A model generated the notes under the pieces. That model did not search any database, had not been told where the DNA came from, and worked only from the letters and a program-made list of their open reading frames with translations. DNA of 64,000 nt from Chitinophaga silvatica (GTDB lineage: Bacteria; Bacteroidota; Bacteroidia; Chitinophagales; Chitinophagaceae), in assembly GCF_003419895.1 (NCBI RefSeq), contig NZ_QPMM01000002.1:496001-560000 (forward strand), read 5' to 3'. Shown here piece by piece: positions 36,462 through 46,022 of the stretch. The position numbers and the translations under genes are program-made. Every line of letters starts with the position of its first letter. Within the stretch, counting starts at the first letter, position 1.

Positions 36462-37217
36462 CTAAGATAATAATGTTTTTTCTGCAATCTCACGTATAAG
36501 GGCTACTTCTTTTTGCTGTGTTTCTGAAATGCCATATTCAGGTACTCCCGGTATGCCACCCATACTTATATTTGGGTTTCTGTAAACCATTTTGCTGTCT
36601 TCATAGGCTTTAGCGGAGGTATGATATTCTGTAATTCCGGTACTTTTAATTAATTGTTCTATGTTACCGGATCGTACTCCTGAACCAGCCATTATGGCAA
36701 TTCTGTCGTTGGCGCGAATCAGTAAATCTTTCAGCAGGGTAGCACCTTCCAATGCGGTATTTCTGCCTCCGGAGGTGAGGATTCTTTCAAAGCCAAGAGC
36801 AATAATATCTTCTAAAGCCTCAAACGGATTATCGGTCATATCAAATGCTCTGTGAAAGGTAACTTTCAACGGAGCAGCAACGGTGGTCAGTACTTTGCAT
36901 CTTACTTTATCAACTCTTCCGTCTGCAGTCAGGATTCCGGCAACTACGCCATTGCATCCCAGTTGTTTGCAAAGTTCAATGTCTTTGATCATTGTTTCAA
37001 ACTCCAGATCGGAATAGAGGAAATCGCCACCCCTTGGCCTGATTATGGGGTAGAGAGCAATTTGTGTTTTCTCTCTTGCGAGGGCAATTGTTCCATAAGA
37101 CGGAGTAGTACCTCCTTCCAACAGATTATCACAAAGCTCAATTCTATTGGCACCTCCATTTTGAGCAGCCAGGCAGGAGGCAACAGAACCGGCGCATATT
37201 TCGAGCGTAAATGCCAT
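36462..37217 (-). CDS. cutC: CutC-family TIM-barrel protein
   Basis: Cytoplasmic protein of 251 residues. Family signatures: LEICAGSVASCLAAQNGGAN, RIELCDNLLEGGTTPSYG, PIIRPRGGDFLYSD, VTFHRAFDMTDNP and GFERILTSGGRNTALEG. Named copper homeostasis protein from E. coli work, but its copper role is disputed. In Bacteroidota it repeatedly occurs with hexosaminidase and glycosylasparaginase genes, as here, which points to a sugar-related reaction in glycan breakdown (inference). Confidence 0.93.
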   Translation of the reverse strand: MAFTLEICAGSVASCLAAQNGGANRIELCDNLLEGGTTPSYGTIALAREKTQIALYPIIRPRGGDFLYSDLEFETMIKDIELCKQLGCNGVVAGILTADGRVDKVRCKVLTTVAAPLKVTFHRAFDMTDNPFEALEDIIALGFERILTSGGRNTALEGATLLKDLLIRANDRIAIMAGSGVRSGNIEQLIKSTGITEYHTSAKAYEDSKMVYRNPNISMGGIPGVPEYGISETQQKEVALIREIAEKTLLS

Positions 37218-37234
37218 AAGTAATGTTTTGGGTT

Positions 37235-37345
37235 TTGCTCGCAGAGAAGGAAAGTTTTTTGAAGAGACATAAGACTTTTGTAATTAATATTTTTCTGTAT
37301 AAATATCTTATGCTTCTTCAAAAAACTTACCTTCTCTGCGAGCAA
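37235..37345. repeat. long near-perfect hairpin repeat, copy 2
   Basis: Arms of 39 nt (37235-37273 and 37307-37345) are inverse complements with about three mismatches, enclosing 33 A/T-rich nt. The arms carry TTGCTCGCAGAGAAGG and, on the other side, CTTATGCTTCTTC, the same building blocks as at 5335-5549 and 44180-44345. This copy sits between two genes on the same strand (glycosylasparaginase and cutC), so it may separate them transcriptionally or partly terminate the message. Confidence 0.85.
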
Positions 37346-37348
37346 CAA

Positions 37349-38401
37349 TTAAAAATAGTGCTTGCCATCGATCAATGTATCGCAGTTGTTGGCAGTACAA
37401 ACTGCATAATTGAATCCTTGTTGCAGGCAATAGGCACCATGTTGTCCTTTTTTATTTAATGCAAGGAAGCCTATCTGAATTTCTTTTGCTTTAGCCGGGC
37501 TTCTTCTTACAATACGTTCAACGGCTTCTTTACATGCCTTTTCCGGAGGATACCCTTGTCGCATTAATTCCACGACGAGGTGACTGCCTACAATTTTTAT
37601 TACTTCTTCACCAACGCCTGTACTGGTAGCACCACCAATTTCATTATCAACATATAAGCCAGCTCCGATAATTGGAGAGTCTCCTAAACGGCCATGTAAT
37701 TTAAATGCCATACCGCTGGTTGTGCAGGCTCCGGACATATTGCCCTGAGCATCCAGTGCCAGCATACCGATGGTATCGTGATTGTAAACGTTACCAGGAA
37801 GTTTCAGCGGATTGAATGTGGTGGGGTTATTTCCTTGTCCGTAGGAAGAATTTTCTATGTTGATGATGGGTTTGTATTCAGATTTTTTCAGCCATTCTTT
37901 CCAGGCTTTTTCGGCTTCAGGGGTGAGCAGATTTTCTTTTTTGAAGCCATTTGCCAGTGCAAATTGAAGAGCGCCATCACCAACCAGCATTACATGCGGT
38001 GTTTTTTCCATCACCAGTCGGGCTACGGAGATGGCATGGGTAATATGTTCCAGGGCGCCAACAGAGCCGCAGTTACCATTTTCGTCCATGATACAAGCAT
38101 CGAGGGTAACTCTGCCGTCTCGGTCGGGAAATCCACCGAATCCGACAGTATGGTTGTTGGGATCGGCTTCGGGTACTTTTACACCAGCTTCTACAGCATC
38201 AAGGGCGCGGCCCCCTTTTTTAAGAATTTCCCAGGCGGCAGCATTGGCAGCTCTACCAAAATCCCAGGTGGATACAACGATTGGTTGGCCAGGTTTGGCG
38301 GTTCTGCGGGTAGGTGCGGCAGTAACCCCATCTAATGAGAAAACAGCGGCTCCAAGTGCCGCTGTTTTCAAAAATGATCTTCTATCTTTCATAAATAGCA
38401 T
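37349..38401 (-). CDS. N4-(beta-N-acetylglucosaminyl)-L-asparaginase (glycosylasparaginase)
   Basis: Ntn-hydrolase of 350 residues that splits the GlcNAc-Asn link left after N-glycan trimming. A Tat-type signal (DRRSFLKTAALGAAVF) sends the folded proenzyme out of the cytoplasm. The self-cleavage site is NHDTIGM, so Thr210 becomes the N-terminal nucleophile of the beta chain; GACTTSGMAFKLHGRLGDSP and GLYVDNEIGGATSTGVGE complete the active site. Start choice: ATG 38401, or ATG three codons later, just before the Tat motif. It fits a pathway with GH20 and GH29. Confidence 0.93.
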   Translation of the reverse strand: MLFMKDRRSFLKTAALGAAVFSLDGVTAAPTRRTAKPGQPIVVSTWDFGRAANAAAWEILKKGGRALDAVEAGVKVPEADPNNHTVGFGGFPDRDGRVTLDACIMDENGNCGSVGALEHITHAISVARLVMEKTPHVMLVGDGALQFALANGFKKENLLTPEAEKAWKEWLKKSEYKPIINIENSSYGQGNNPTTFNPLKLPGNVYNHDTIGMLALDAQGNMSGACTTSGMAFKLHGRLGDSPIIGAGLYVDNEIGGATSTGVGEEVIKIVGSHLVVELMRQGYPPEKACKEAVERIVRRSPAKAKEIQIGFLALNKKGQHGAYCLQQGFNYAVCTANNCDTLIDGKHYF

Positions 38402-38439
38402 TTAGTTATTCACTTCAATTTTGCTGAAGTGCGGCTATG

Positions 38440-39405
38440 CTAATCTTTCATTTCCCACGCCAGTGCACTGGCACCCAAAATAGCAGCATCGCTTTCCTTC
38501 AGTTCAGAGAACAGCAATTTAACTTTATTCTGGAAAATAGGAAGCACGTTCTTTTCCATATGCTCCCTAACTGGTTTCATGATCAGATCACCGGCTTTAG
38601 TTAAGCCACCAAAGAGGATGATAGCTTCCGGGCTTGAGAACATAACGAAATTTGCCAGGGCTTCACCTAAGATCTTACCTGTAAATTCATATACTTCCGT
38701 TGCCAGCGGATCGCCTTTCATCGCTGCTTCATAGATTACTTTAGAATTGATTTCTTCTTTACTATGTTCGCGCAATATGCTAGGAGTATCGGGGCGCGTA
38801 GCTAAAAATTCCAACGCTGAAGCAGTAACACCGGTAGCAGATGCATAGGCTTCCAAGGAACCTAATGCGCCGGTACCAGGGTGTGGACGGCCATCCGGAA
38901 TTACGATGCAGTGGCCAAGTTCACCGGCAAAACCATCATGACCGTAGATGAGTTGACCGTTGGCAACAATGCCGCTTCCAACTCCGGTTCCGAGTGTTAT
39001 TACGATGAAATCTTTCATGCCTCTTGCAGCACCGTATATCAATTCACCTAATGCAGCTGCATTAGCATCGTTTGTCAGAACAGTAGGTACACCAAATTTT
39101 TGTTCTAAAAGGCTAGCCAGTGGCACAATACCTTTCCAACGTAAATTTGGAGCGTATTCGATATTTCCGGTATAGTAATTACCGTTAGGAGCACCAACGC
39201 CAATTCCTTTTATATTTTCCATACCACCAGCCTGCTCAATTAAAACAGAAAGGTGTTGATGTAATTCGTCCAGAAAATCGTTTACATCCTCATACTGATT
39301 TGTTAACATCCGACCATCACACAAGATATTTCCTCTGCGATCTACAACGCCGAATTTTGTATTAGTTCCCCCAATATCAATGCCCACCACTAATTGCTGA
39401 CTCAT
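38440..39405 (-). CDS. ROK-family sugar kinase lacking the zinc cysteines
   Basis: Cytoplasmic kinase of 321 residues for glucose, GlcNAc or ManNAc. ATP loop [16 protein letters not shown], sugar site [13 protein letters not shown] (catalytic Asp), [15 protein letters not shown] and FAGELGH. The usual CxCGxxGC zinc cluster is replaced by [18 protein letters not shown], with no cysteine; His remains in GELGH. The start ATG 39405 is preferred over TTG 39411. It overlaps the upstream importer gene by 29 bp, so uptake and phosphorylation are coupled. Substrate is most likely GlcNAc, given nagB and GH20. Confidence 0.9.
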   Translation of the reverse strand: MSQQLVVGIDIGGTNTKFGVVDRRGNILCDGRMLTNQYEDVNDFLDELHQHLSVLIEQAGGMENIKGIGVGAPNGNYYTGNIEYAPNLRWKGIVPLASLLEQKFGVPTVLTNDANAAALGELIYGAARGMKDFIVITLGTGVGSGIVANGQLIYGHDGFAGELGHCIVIPDGRPHPGTGALGSLEAYASATGVTASALEFLATRPDTPSILREHSKEEINSKVIYEAAMKGDPLATEVYEFTGKILGEALANFVMFSSPEAIILFGGLTKAGDLIMKPVREHMEKNVLPIFQNKVKLLFSELKESDAAILGASALAWEMKD

Positions 39406-41293
39406 AATCAATTCCTTGAGATTTTAAAATGGTTTTAACTCTAAATGCGAAGAAGGCCAGGTAAGCAAAGCAGAGGGCTGGAATGATGTAAGAGGCGTGG
39501 ATACCAATGCTTGGAATATCTGCCAATCCACCTTGTACAGGAGGGATCAAAGAACCACCAAGAATCATCATAACCAGGAAGGCAGAGCCCTGACCAGTAT
39601 ATTTGCCCAAACCGGCAATAGATAATGCGAAGATGCTAGGCCACATTACAGAACAGTATAAACCGCCGCTGATAAAGGCAAAAGTAGCAACAGGCCCGGT
39701 TGTGAATAAACCTATCAAAATAGATCCAATACCCAGTAAACCAAATACCATCAGTGTTTTTGCTGGCTTATCCTGTCCGGCAAAGAAACCGATAATCTGG
39801 ATTACTATACAAATGGAATATGGATATAAAACTGAAATATCGTTTCCTCTGATGACGTTTGCTGCCAATACCACACCGTAAGCAATGAATGGTACAATTA
39901 CGCAAAGAATGTTACGTACTGTTTTAGATACATTAAATACAGAGATGGCACCAGTCCAGCGACCAATCATCATACTACCCCAAAACAGGGAAACGTACGG
40001 ATCGAGCTGTGATTCAGCCAAACCATTAACGGTAAGGAAGCCAGGATGTTTCAATAATGCACCCAGGTTACTGGCAATGGTTACTTCAACACCAACATAG
40101 ATGAAGATAGCAAGCATACCCAAAATCAATTGTGGATATCTCATCGCTCCCCAACCTTCACTATTATTGGCAGAAGCTTGTTTTGTATAAAAGAGTACGC
40201 CGATAATACCAACGATACCTGCAATGAAGAATGGTAATTCGATCTTCATAATTAATCCCACAAGGATAAGAATGAACATCAGGGTAATGCCAAGCAGTGA
40301 TCTGGTAGCTTTCGGAGAAGATTCGAAAACTTCAGAATCCTGAGACTCAGGCATTTTTACAAAGGCAAAAATAGCAGCAGCAACAAGGAAGAGAACAATT
40401 AATAAGATGTAAAGAGTATTGATCTTACTAATATCAGTGCTTACATCACCTCCTTTAATGTTACCGAATAACAACATACTCACGATGATCGGGCCAATAG
40501 TAGTACCGAATGAGTTTACACCACCAGCCAGATTCAGACGGTGAGAACCTTTAGCAGGATCACCTAACAGAATGGCAAAAGGATTAGCGGCTGTTTGTTG
40601 CAGAGAGAAACCTAATGCCACAATAAATAATGCCATCAGGATCAGCGCAAAGTAACCGAAAGTAACTGTTTGCTGGAAATCATTTGCCAACACCGTTGTT
40701 ACTTTTTCAACATTGGCTTTGTTGAAAGTGGCAACATACTGATGATGTTCATCATCTTTGTTAAATCCACCTGCTACAGCAGACAATAACTGTTGATTGG
40801 AAATGTACTGATCAGCTTTGTCTCCTTCACTAATTAAAAGTGAATAAGTGTCCGGAGCTTTCTCACGACGGATCTTTACTTGTCTGTCGGATGTTTGCAA
40901 TTGCTGATCTACCTGGAAACTGCTGATGTCTTTCACGGTTTCCGAGATAGAAACGATTTTCTCTTTGTTGACACATGGAATCATAATACCTGCACCCAGT
41001 ACAGAAATAAGGAGACCGTAAATGATACCTTTTCTGTAGCCGATCTTGTTCAGGATATCTACTTTTCTGGCAGCAGAAAACAGATATAAAAGCAAAGAAC
41101 CAATAAAGTAGGCACTATAAAAGGCAAAATCAATTAACTGGGACTCCAGTTGGGTAAGGTTGAAATGCGATTTACAAAAAGGGATAAAGATACTGTTGGA
41201 CGCAGCCAGAAATCCCCAGAAAAAGAAAACCAGAATAAGCACAAAGAACGAAGGATGAGTGCTTTGTGAATTTTGTTTTGAATGCTGAGTCAT
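39377..41293 (-). CDS. FucP/NagP-type sugar:proton symporter with two inserts
   Basis: Inner-membrane MFS importer of 638 residues, related to fucose/glucose-galactose and NagP permeases ([48 protein letters not shown]). Typical members have about 410-450 residues. Here a hydrophilic stretch of about 110 residues follows TM3 (from [13 protein letters not shown] to NDFQQTV), and a pair of extra hydrophobic segments occupies the central loop ([19 protein letters not shown] and [17 protein letters not shown]). The open frame extends 84 codons upstream, but that part is not protein-like and crosses the divergent promoter region, so ATG 41293 is chosen. Confidence 0.88.
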   Translation of the reverse strand: MTQHSKQNSQSTHPSFFVLILVFFFWGFLAASNSIFIPFCKSHFNLTQLESQLIDFAFYSAYFIGSLLLYLFSAARKVDILNKIGYRKGIIYGLLISVLGAGIMIPCVNKEKIVSISETVKDISSFQVDQQLQTSDRQVKIRREKAPDTYSLLISEGDKADQYISNQQLLSAVAGGFNKDDEHHQYVATFNKANVEKVTTVLANDFQQTVTFGYFALILMALFIVALGFSLQQTAANPFAILLGDPAKGSHRLNLAGGVNSFGTTIGPIIVSMLLFGNIKGGDVSTDISKINTLYILLIVLFLVAAAIFAFVKMPESQDSEVFESSPKATRSLLGITLMFILILVGLIMKIELPFFIAGIVGIIGVLFYTKQASANNSEGWGAMRYPQLILGMLAIFIYVGVEVTIASNLGALLKHPGFLTVNGLAESQLDPYVSLFWGSMMIGRWTGAISVFNVSKTVRNILCVIVPFIAYGVVLAANVIRGNDISVLYPYSICIVIQIIGFFAGQDKPAKTLMVFGLLGIGSILIGLFTTGPVATFAFISGGLYCSVMWPSIFALSIAGLGKYTGQGSAFLVMMILGGSLIPPVQGGLADIPSIGIHASYIIPALCFAYLAFFAFRVKTILKSQGIDYESAISGGH

Positions 41294-41393
41294 AAACGTG
41301 TTGTTACTGTGAAATTTTTGCCGGTTAAATGTATAATTATTTTTTTTAAATTTTTTTAAAAAGTATAATTTTTCTTGCAATATACTATATAGA

Positions 41394-41405
41394 TAAAACG
41401 TTTTA
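41394..41405. promoter_or_regulatory. LacI-type operator between divergent sugar importers
   Basis: TAAAACGTTTTA is a perfect 12-bp palindrome with the central CG typical of LacI/GalR-family sites. It lies midway between the two divergent importer genes (about 100 bp and 84 bp from their starts), so one regulator could control both. No LacI-family gene is in the window. Confidence 0.45.
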
Positions 41406-41488
41406 GCAAAAATATTTGAGAAATATACAAGAAATATAAGAGAAGTTTGATTAAGTTCGTGTCCATCTAAAAATAATCTGACCACATT

Positions 41489-42811
41489 ATGTCCAACCAA
41501 ACAGTAACAATGGAAGCCCCTCCAAAACAGACGGGGTACGCACAATCTATGGCTATCATTGCCATGTTATTCTTCATATTTGGTTTTGTTACCTGGCTAA
41601 ATGGCACCTTGATCCAATTCTTCAAAATAGTTTGTGAACTGAATGTTGCACAGGCATTATTGGTGACAATGGCATTTTTCATGGCCTATTTTGTATTAGC
41701 AATACCTTCCTCCTATATTCTTGATCGCACCGGATTTAAAAATGGAATGGCATTAGGCCTTCTTATTATTGCGATAGGTTCACTAATCTTTATCCCTGCT
41801 GCCAACTCACGTAATTTTGGAATATTCCTGACCGGATTGTTTGTGCAGGGTGCCGGATTGGCTTTGCTGCAAACTGCTTCTAATCCTTATGCCAGTATCA
41901 TCGGACCAAAAGAAAGTGCTGCAAAGCGCATTAGTATTTTGGGAATCTGTAATAAAACCGCCGGAATATTGGCTCCGATTATTCTTAGTTCAATTGTTCT
42001 GAAAAATGCAACTGAACTCGAAACAAAGATCGCTGCAACCATTGATCCTGCTGAAAAAACTACTTTGCTGAATGAACTGGCTGCCAGAGTGCAGACTCCT
42101 TATATCGTTATTGCAATTGTACTGGTAATCCTGGCTTTTTTATTAAAGCGTTCTTCATTACCGGAGATTGATACCAATCAGGAAGATGAATCTACCGCTG
42201 CAGCTACCTTAGGTAAAACGAATGTATTACAGTTCCCTCAACTGACGCTGGGTGTACTTTGTATCTTTACGTATGTTGGGGTAGAAGTAATGGCAGGTGA
42301 TGTAATCGGTATTTACGGTCACTCTCTGGGATTGAGTACTGATCAGACTAAATACTTTACGCCATTTACCCTTACAGCTATGCTGATCGGTTATTTGGTT
42401 GGTGTTGCAACCATTCCAAAATATCTTAATGGTAAGAAGAGTTTGCAGATTTCAGCTGTTTTAGGTATCTTATTTACCGTAGCATCATATATGTCAACCG
42501 GCTATTCAGCTATTATTTTCATTGCCTTGTTAGGTTTGGCTAATGCATTGATGTGGCCTGCCATCTTCCCAATGGCAATTGATGGTTTGGGCCGTTTTAC
42601 TAAAATTGGTTCTGCCCTGTTGATCATGGGTATTGCCGGTGGTGCAATTATACCGCAGGTTTATAGCGGTATGTTTAGCGAAGAAAGTATGTTTAGCTTT
42701 TTATATAATCCAAATATCGATTTTCGCCATGCCTTCCTCTATTGCATGGTTCCTTGTTACCTGTATATTCTCCTGTATGCATTTATAGGTGATAAAGTAG
42801 GCAGGAAATAA
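41489..42811 (+). CDS. FucP-family sugar:proton symporter
   Basis: Inner-membrane permease of 440 residues, about twelve helices, standard size for the FucP/GluP group. Signatures: [20 protein letters not shown] (FucP TM1), [37 protein letters not shown] and [16 protein letters not shown]. Likely substrate fucose, galactose or glucose; GH29 and galK in the region favour fucose or galactose. It is divergent from the larger NagP-like importer and followed by a strong terminator. Confidence 0.92.
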   Translation: MSNQTVTMEAPPKQTGYAQSMAIIAMLFFIFGFVTWLNGTLIQFFKIVCELNVAQALLVTMAFFMAYFVLAIPSSYILDRTGFKNGMALGLLIIAIGSLIFIPAANSRNFGIFLTGLFVQGAGLALLQTASNPYASIIGPKESAAKRISILGICNKTAGILAPIILSSIVLKNATELETKIAATIDPAEKTTLLNELAARVQTPYIVIAIVLVILAFLLKRSSLPEIDTNQEDESTAAATLGKTNVLQFPQLTLGVLCIFTYVGVEVMAGDVIGIYGHSLGLSTDQTKYFTPFTLTAMLIGYLVGVATIPKYLNGKKSLQISAVLGILFTVASYMSTGYSAIIFIALLGLANALMWPAIFPMAIDGLGRFTKIGSALLIMGIAGGAIIPQVYSGMFSEESMFSFLYNPNIDFRHAFLYCMVPCYLYILLYAFIGDKVGRK

Positions 42812-42847
42812 CCATTACCGGTTAAAAGATTGTCTTCTATAATAGCA

Positions 42848-42890
42848 GATCAGCAGAAATGGAGAAATCCGTTTTTGCTGATCTTTTTTT
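42848..42890 (+). terminator. intrinsic terminator after the FucP-type gene
   Basis: GATCAGCA (42848-42855) pairs with TGCTGATC (42876-42883), followed directly by seven T residues. Confidence 0.9.
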
Positions 42891-43018
42891 ATTGGCACTG
42901 GTACCTCTCCGGATTTTCAAGCGTATAGTATTATCTAGCAGATAGATTAGAAAAAATCATTTTAATCCTCGTTTTTTTTATATTTTTAGGTGTAAATTTT
43001 ACGTTTAATATTTTTTGA

Positions 43019-44176
43019 ATGATACAACATACCAGAGCACTCTTTGTCGACTTATTTGAAAAAGAACCAACAATGGTGCTATCCCCAGGTCGGATCAATT
43101 TAATAGGTGAACATACTGATTACAATGATGGTTTTGTGTTGCCCGCTGCTATAGATAAGAAGATAGTATATGCGATTGCGCCTAATCATACCCGTCAGTG
43201 CACTGTGCATGCCGTTTTTACCAACGAAACACAATCATTCAGTTTAGATGCTGTAAAACCTACCCCAGGATGGATTAACTATATCATGGGCGTTGTATAT
43301 CAATTACAGGAGCGCGGATTACCAGTATCCGGCTTCGATTGTGTAATCGCCGGAGATATTCCAGTAGGTGCCGGTATGTCTTCCTCTGCTGCAGTGGAAG
43401 GTGGATTAGTAGCCGCACTAGATAATTTGTTTGGGTATCAGTTATCAAGAATGGATATGGCCCTCATCGGTCAGAAAGCCGAACATACTTTCCCGGGAGT
43501 GAAATGCGGGATAATGGACCAATTTGCCAACTTACACGGCAAAAAAGATCAGGTAATGCGCCTCGATTGCCGCAGCCTCGAATTTGAATATTTCCCCTTT
43601 AATTTCCCTGACTATAAAATTGTACTGTGCAATTCCATGGTGCATCATTCCCTGGCGTCTTCCGAATATAATGTTCGCCGCCAGCAATGCGAAGAAGGTG
43701 TGAAGGCCATCCAGGCAAAACATCCTGCAGTTAAATCTCTTCGCGATGCTACCATGCAGATGCTCTATGAAGTACGTGATCAAATATCTCCGGTTGTCTA
43801 TAATCGCTGTGCCTATGTAATCGCTGAAATTCAGCGCGTACAGGATGCTACCAAACTCCTGAAAGAAGGAAATATCAATTCTTTCGGTGAACTGATGTAC
43901 GCCACACATGAAGGCCTAAGCAAATTATATGAAGTAAGCTGCCCTGAACTGGATTACCTGGTTTCCCTGGCGCGTACCCGACCAGAAGTTGCCGGTGCTA
44001 GAGTGATGGGTGGAGGATTCGGCGGTTGCACCATCAACCTTGTGAAGAACGATAAAGTAGATGAATATGTAGATTATATTCAATCTAACTATCAAACCAA
44101 ATTCGGAAAAATACCAGAAGTATACGTGACCACTATTGAAGATGGTGCTAAAGTGATGGTGCCAAGCGCAGTTTAG
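43019..44176 (+). CDS. galK: galactokinase
   Basis: GHMP kinase of 385 residues, first step of the Leloir pathway. The galactokinase signature GRINLIGEHTDYNDGFVLPA is followed by the ATP loop PVGAGMSSSAAVEGG and the C-terminal GARVMGGGFGGCTINLV; the catalytic base region is CGIMDQFANLHGK. No galT/galE/galM neighbour is present. Galactose released from glycans and imported by the FucP-type permease is the probable substrate. Only about 200 bp separate it from that permease, but a terminator lies between, so it has its own promoter. Confidence 0.96.
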   Translation: MIQHTRALFVDLFEKEPTMVLSPGRINLIGEHTDYNDGFVLPAAIDKKIVYAIAPNHTRQCTVHAVFTNETQSFSLDAVKPTPGWINYIMGVVYQLQERGLPVSGFDCVIAGDIPVGAGMSSSAAVEGGLVAALDNLFGYQLSRMDMALIGQKAEHTFPGVKCGIMDQFANLHGKKDQVMRLDCRSLEFEYFPFNFPDYKIVLCNSMVHHSLASSEYNVRRQQCEEGVKAIQAKHPAVKSLRDATMQMLYEVRDQISPVVYNRCAYVIAEIQRVQDATKLLKEGNINSFGELMYATHEGLSKLYEVSCPELDYLVSLARTRPEVAGARVMGGGFGGCTINLVKNDKVDEYVDYIQSNYQTKFGKIPEVYVTTIEDGAKVMVPSAV

Positions 44177-44179
44177 TTG

Positions 44180-44345
44180 CTCGCAAAGCAGCATAAGTTT
44201 TTTTTAAGCAGCAAAGGGATTGAAGCGAATATTAATAAGTACACTGATAGGTTTTTATCAATAATATAAACCTATTGAAAGAGTCCTTAAAAAAATCCGC
44301 TTCAATCCCTTTGCTGCTTAAAAAAAACTTATGCCTCTCTGCGAG
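44180..44345. repeat. long near-perfect hairpin repeat, copy 3
   Basis: Arms of 48 nt (44180-44227 and 44298-44345) match as inverse complements except for a few bases near the outer end. They share CTCGCA outside, GCATAAGTTTTTTTTAAGC in the middle and AAAGGGATTGAAGCG inside. The 70-nt loop holds a smaller dyad (ATAGGTTT/AAACCTAT). It fills the space between the convergent galK and GH109 genes. The right arm ends CTTATGCCTCTCTGCGAG, the family motif. Confidence 0.88.
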
Positions 44346-44365
44346 AAACCAGCGAGCAACGCTCG

Positions 44366-45760
44366 CTAGTACTGGTCATCTAATGCAAAGATCGGAGTTC
44401 TGTTCATCCAGCGACCACGGGTGAAGTCTGGAATGAATTGAACATTACCACCTTCAGCAACAGATTGCTCACTAAGCGGAGTAATCGCATACCAGGTAGC
44501 CATATCATAAACATCCAACGGATACGGTGCATTACGTTTTACACACTCCAGGAATGAGTTTAATACAAACCAGTCCATACCTCCGTGACCAGCACCTGCG
44601 GCATCTTTGCTGTAACGTTTCCACAATGGGTGGTCGTATTTCGCAAAGTAGCTGTTAGGATCTTCGAAGCTGCCGGTTTTTTCCCACTGATCATGTGGAC
44701 TCTTATGTTCTACATAAATGCTGCTCTGATCATCCATCCATAAACCATTAGTTCCCTGTACGCGGAAGTTCAGAGAGTAAGGGCGTGGAGAGTTGGTATC
44801 GTGCGATAGCATGATCGTTTCTCCATTATTGGTTTTGATTAGTGTAGAAACAATATCTCCCAATTTGAAATCTACTTTCGTATTAGGATGGTTTGCACCA
44901 CCATTATCTACGATATATTTATGCAAGCCGCGGGATTTGGTAGCCATTGAAGTTAATGACAGCAAACGGTTACCACGGTTGATATTGATCATATTGTTGA
45001 TAGGACCGAGGCCGTGAGAAGGATACAGATCACCGTTGCGATATACAGAGTGATTAGTTCTCCATTTAGCTTCAGATAATGCTTTCTCACCAAACTCAAC
45101 TCCACCACCATAATACTGCTTACCGTCATTGAATTTTACGGCGCGCAGATCATGCTGGTATCCTCCCTGCAGGTGAATCAGTTCTCCAAATATTCCCTGG
45201 CGAACCATATTCAATACTGCCATTACATCGCGGCGATAGCATACATTTTCCATTCCGAATACCGGGATACCAGTAGCTTCACTGGTATTTACCAGTTCCC
45301 AGCATTCCTGAATATCGGATGCTCCACATACTTCAACAGCTGGAGTTTTACCTGCTTTCATGGCTGCAACAGCCATGATTGTATGCCATTCCCAGGGAGT
45401 AGCAATAACAACAGCATCGATATCATCGCGTTTCAGCATGTTGCGGAAATCCTCCGGGCCATTGGTATATTCTGCTACTTTTTTCTTAGCACCATAGGCC
45501 TTTTCAATCATTGCCTTTGCCTTAGGCACTGTGAAAGCGGTATCGGGATCTGCAAAAGCAATTACTTCTGCATCTTCACGATGTAAAAAGAAATTCAGGT
45601 GTCCGAGTCCTCTTGCTCCAACACCAATTAATCCGATTCTTACTTTTGGTTTTTTTTCGCTGGCAAACAGTTTGGTAGATGAGCCAAGCATAGAAATCCC
45701 TACGCCCGCTGCTACTGTATTCTTCAGAAAGCTTCTGCGATGCAGTGGTTGTTTATTCAT
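44366..45760 (-). CDS. Gfo/Idh/MocA-family glycosidase, GH109 type
   Basis: Protein of 464 residues with a Tat signal (RRSFLKNTVAAGVGISMLG). The Rossmann NAD loop is IGLIGVGARGLGHLNFF; then VVIATPWEWHTIMAVAAMKA, PAVEVCGASDIQECWELV and VLNMVRQGIFGELIHLQGGY with HDLR, a segment diagnostic of GH109 (alpha-N-acetylgalactosaminidase by an NAD-dependent elimination). It would act in the periplasm with bound NAD carried through Tat. Other sugar specificities exist in GH109. It is divergent from the GH29 fucosidase. Confidence 0.88.
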   Translation of the reverse strand: MNKQPLHRRSFLKNTVAAGVGISMLGSSTKLFASEKKPKVRIGLIGVGARGLGHLNFFLHREDAEVIAFADPDTAFTVPKAKAMIEKAYGAKKKVAEYTNGPEDFRNMLKRDDIDAVVIATPWEWHTIMAVAAMKAGKTPAVEVCGASDIQECWELVNTSEATGIPVFGMENVCYRRDVMAVLNMVRQGIFGELIHLQGGYQHDLRAVKFNDGKQYYGGGVEFGEKALSEAKWRTNHSVYRNGDLYPSHGLGPINNMININRGNRLLSLTSMATKSRGLHKYIVDNGGANHPNTKVDFKLGDIVSTLIKTNNGETIMLSHDTNSPRPYSLNFRVQGTNGLWMDDQSSIYVEHKSPHDQWEKTGSFEDPNSYFAKYDHPLWKRYSKDAAGAGHGGMDWFVLNSFLECVKRNAPYPLDVYDMATWYAITPLSEQSVAEGGNVQFIPDFTRGRWMNRTPIFALDDQY

Positions 45761-45972
45761 TGTTCAAAGTTTATCTGCGTATTATAATACGTTTAGAAGG
45801 CACTAAATTTATAAAAATTGATTTATCCAAACCAATCTGTTTAACAATAATCTTACATTTTTGTGATAAACGGTGGCTTTTGGGTGTGTTACCAATCATC
45901 TTTTTATTATTTTAAAATAGGTATTACATGATAATGATAATTTTTGATTATAAATAGGGAAATTCGAATCAT

Positions 45973-45980
45973 TACGTTTG
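45973..45980 (+). promoter_or_regulatory. -7 promoter element of the GH29 gene
   Basis: TACGTTTG matches TAnnTTTG and lies 43 bp upstream of ATG 46023. It overlaps the start of the longer open frame (45978), which argues against that start. Confidence 0.45.
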
Positions 45981-46022
45981 TATATCTATCCTATCTTTAG
46001 TTTTTTACTTTTAATTCCGACA

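Noticed and set aside
41294..41545. 84-codon upstream extension of the NagP-type importer
   Set aside because: It crosses the divergent promoter/operator region and the start of the opposite importer gene, and its translation has no family resemblance; ATG 41293 begins the normal cytoplasmic tail and first helix.
45978..46022. 15-codon upstream extension of the GH29 fucosidase
   Set aside because: It would place a second hydrophobic stretch before a complete signal peptide, and its ATG overlaps the -7 promoter element.
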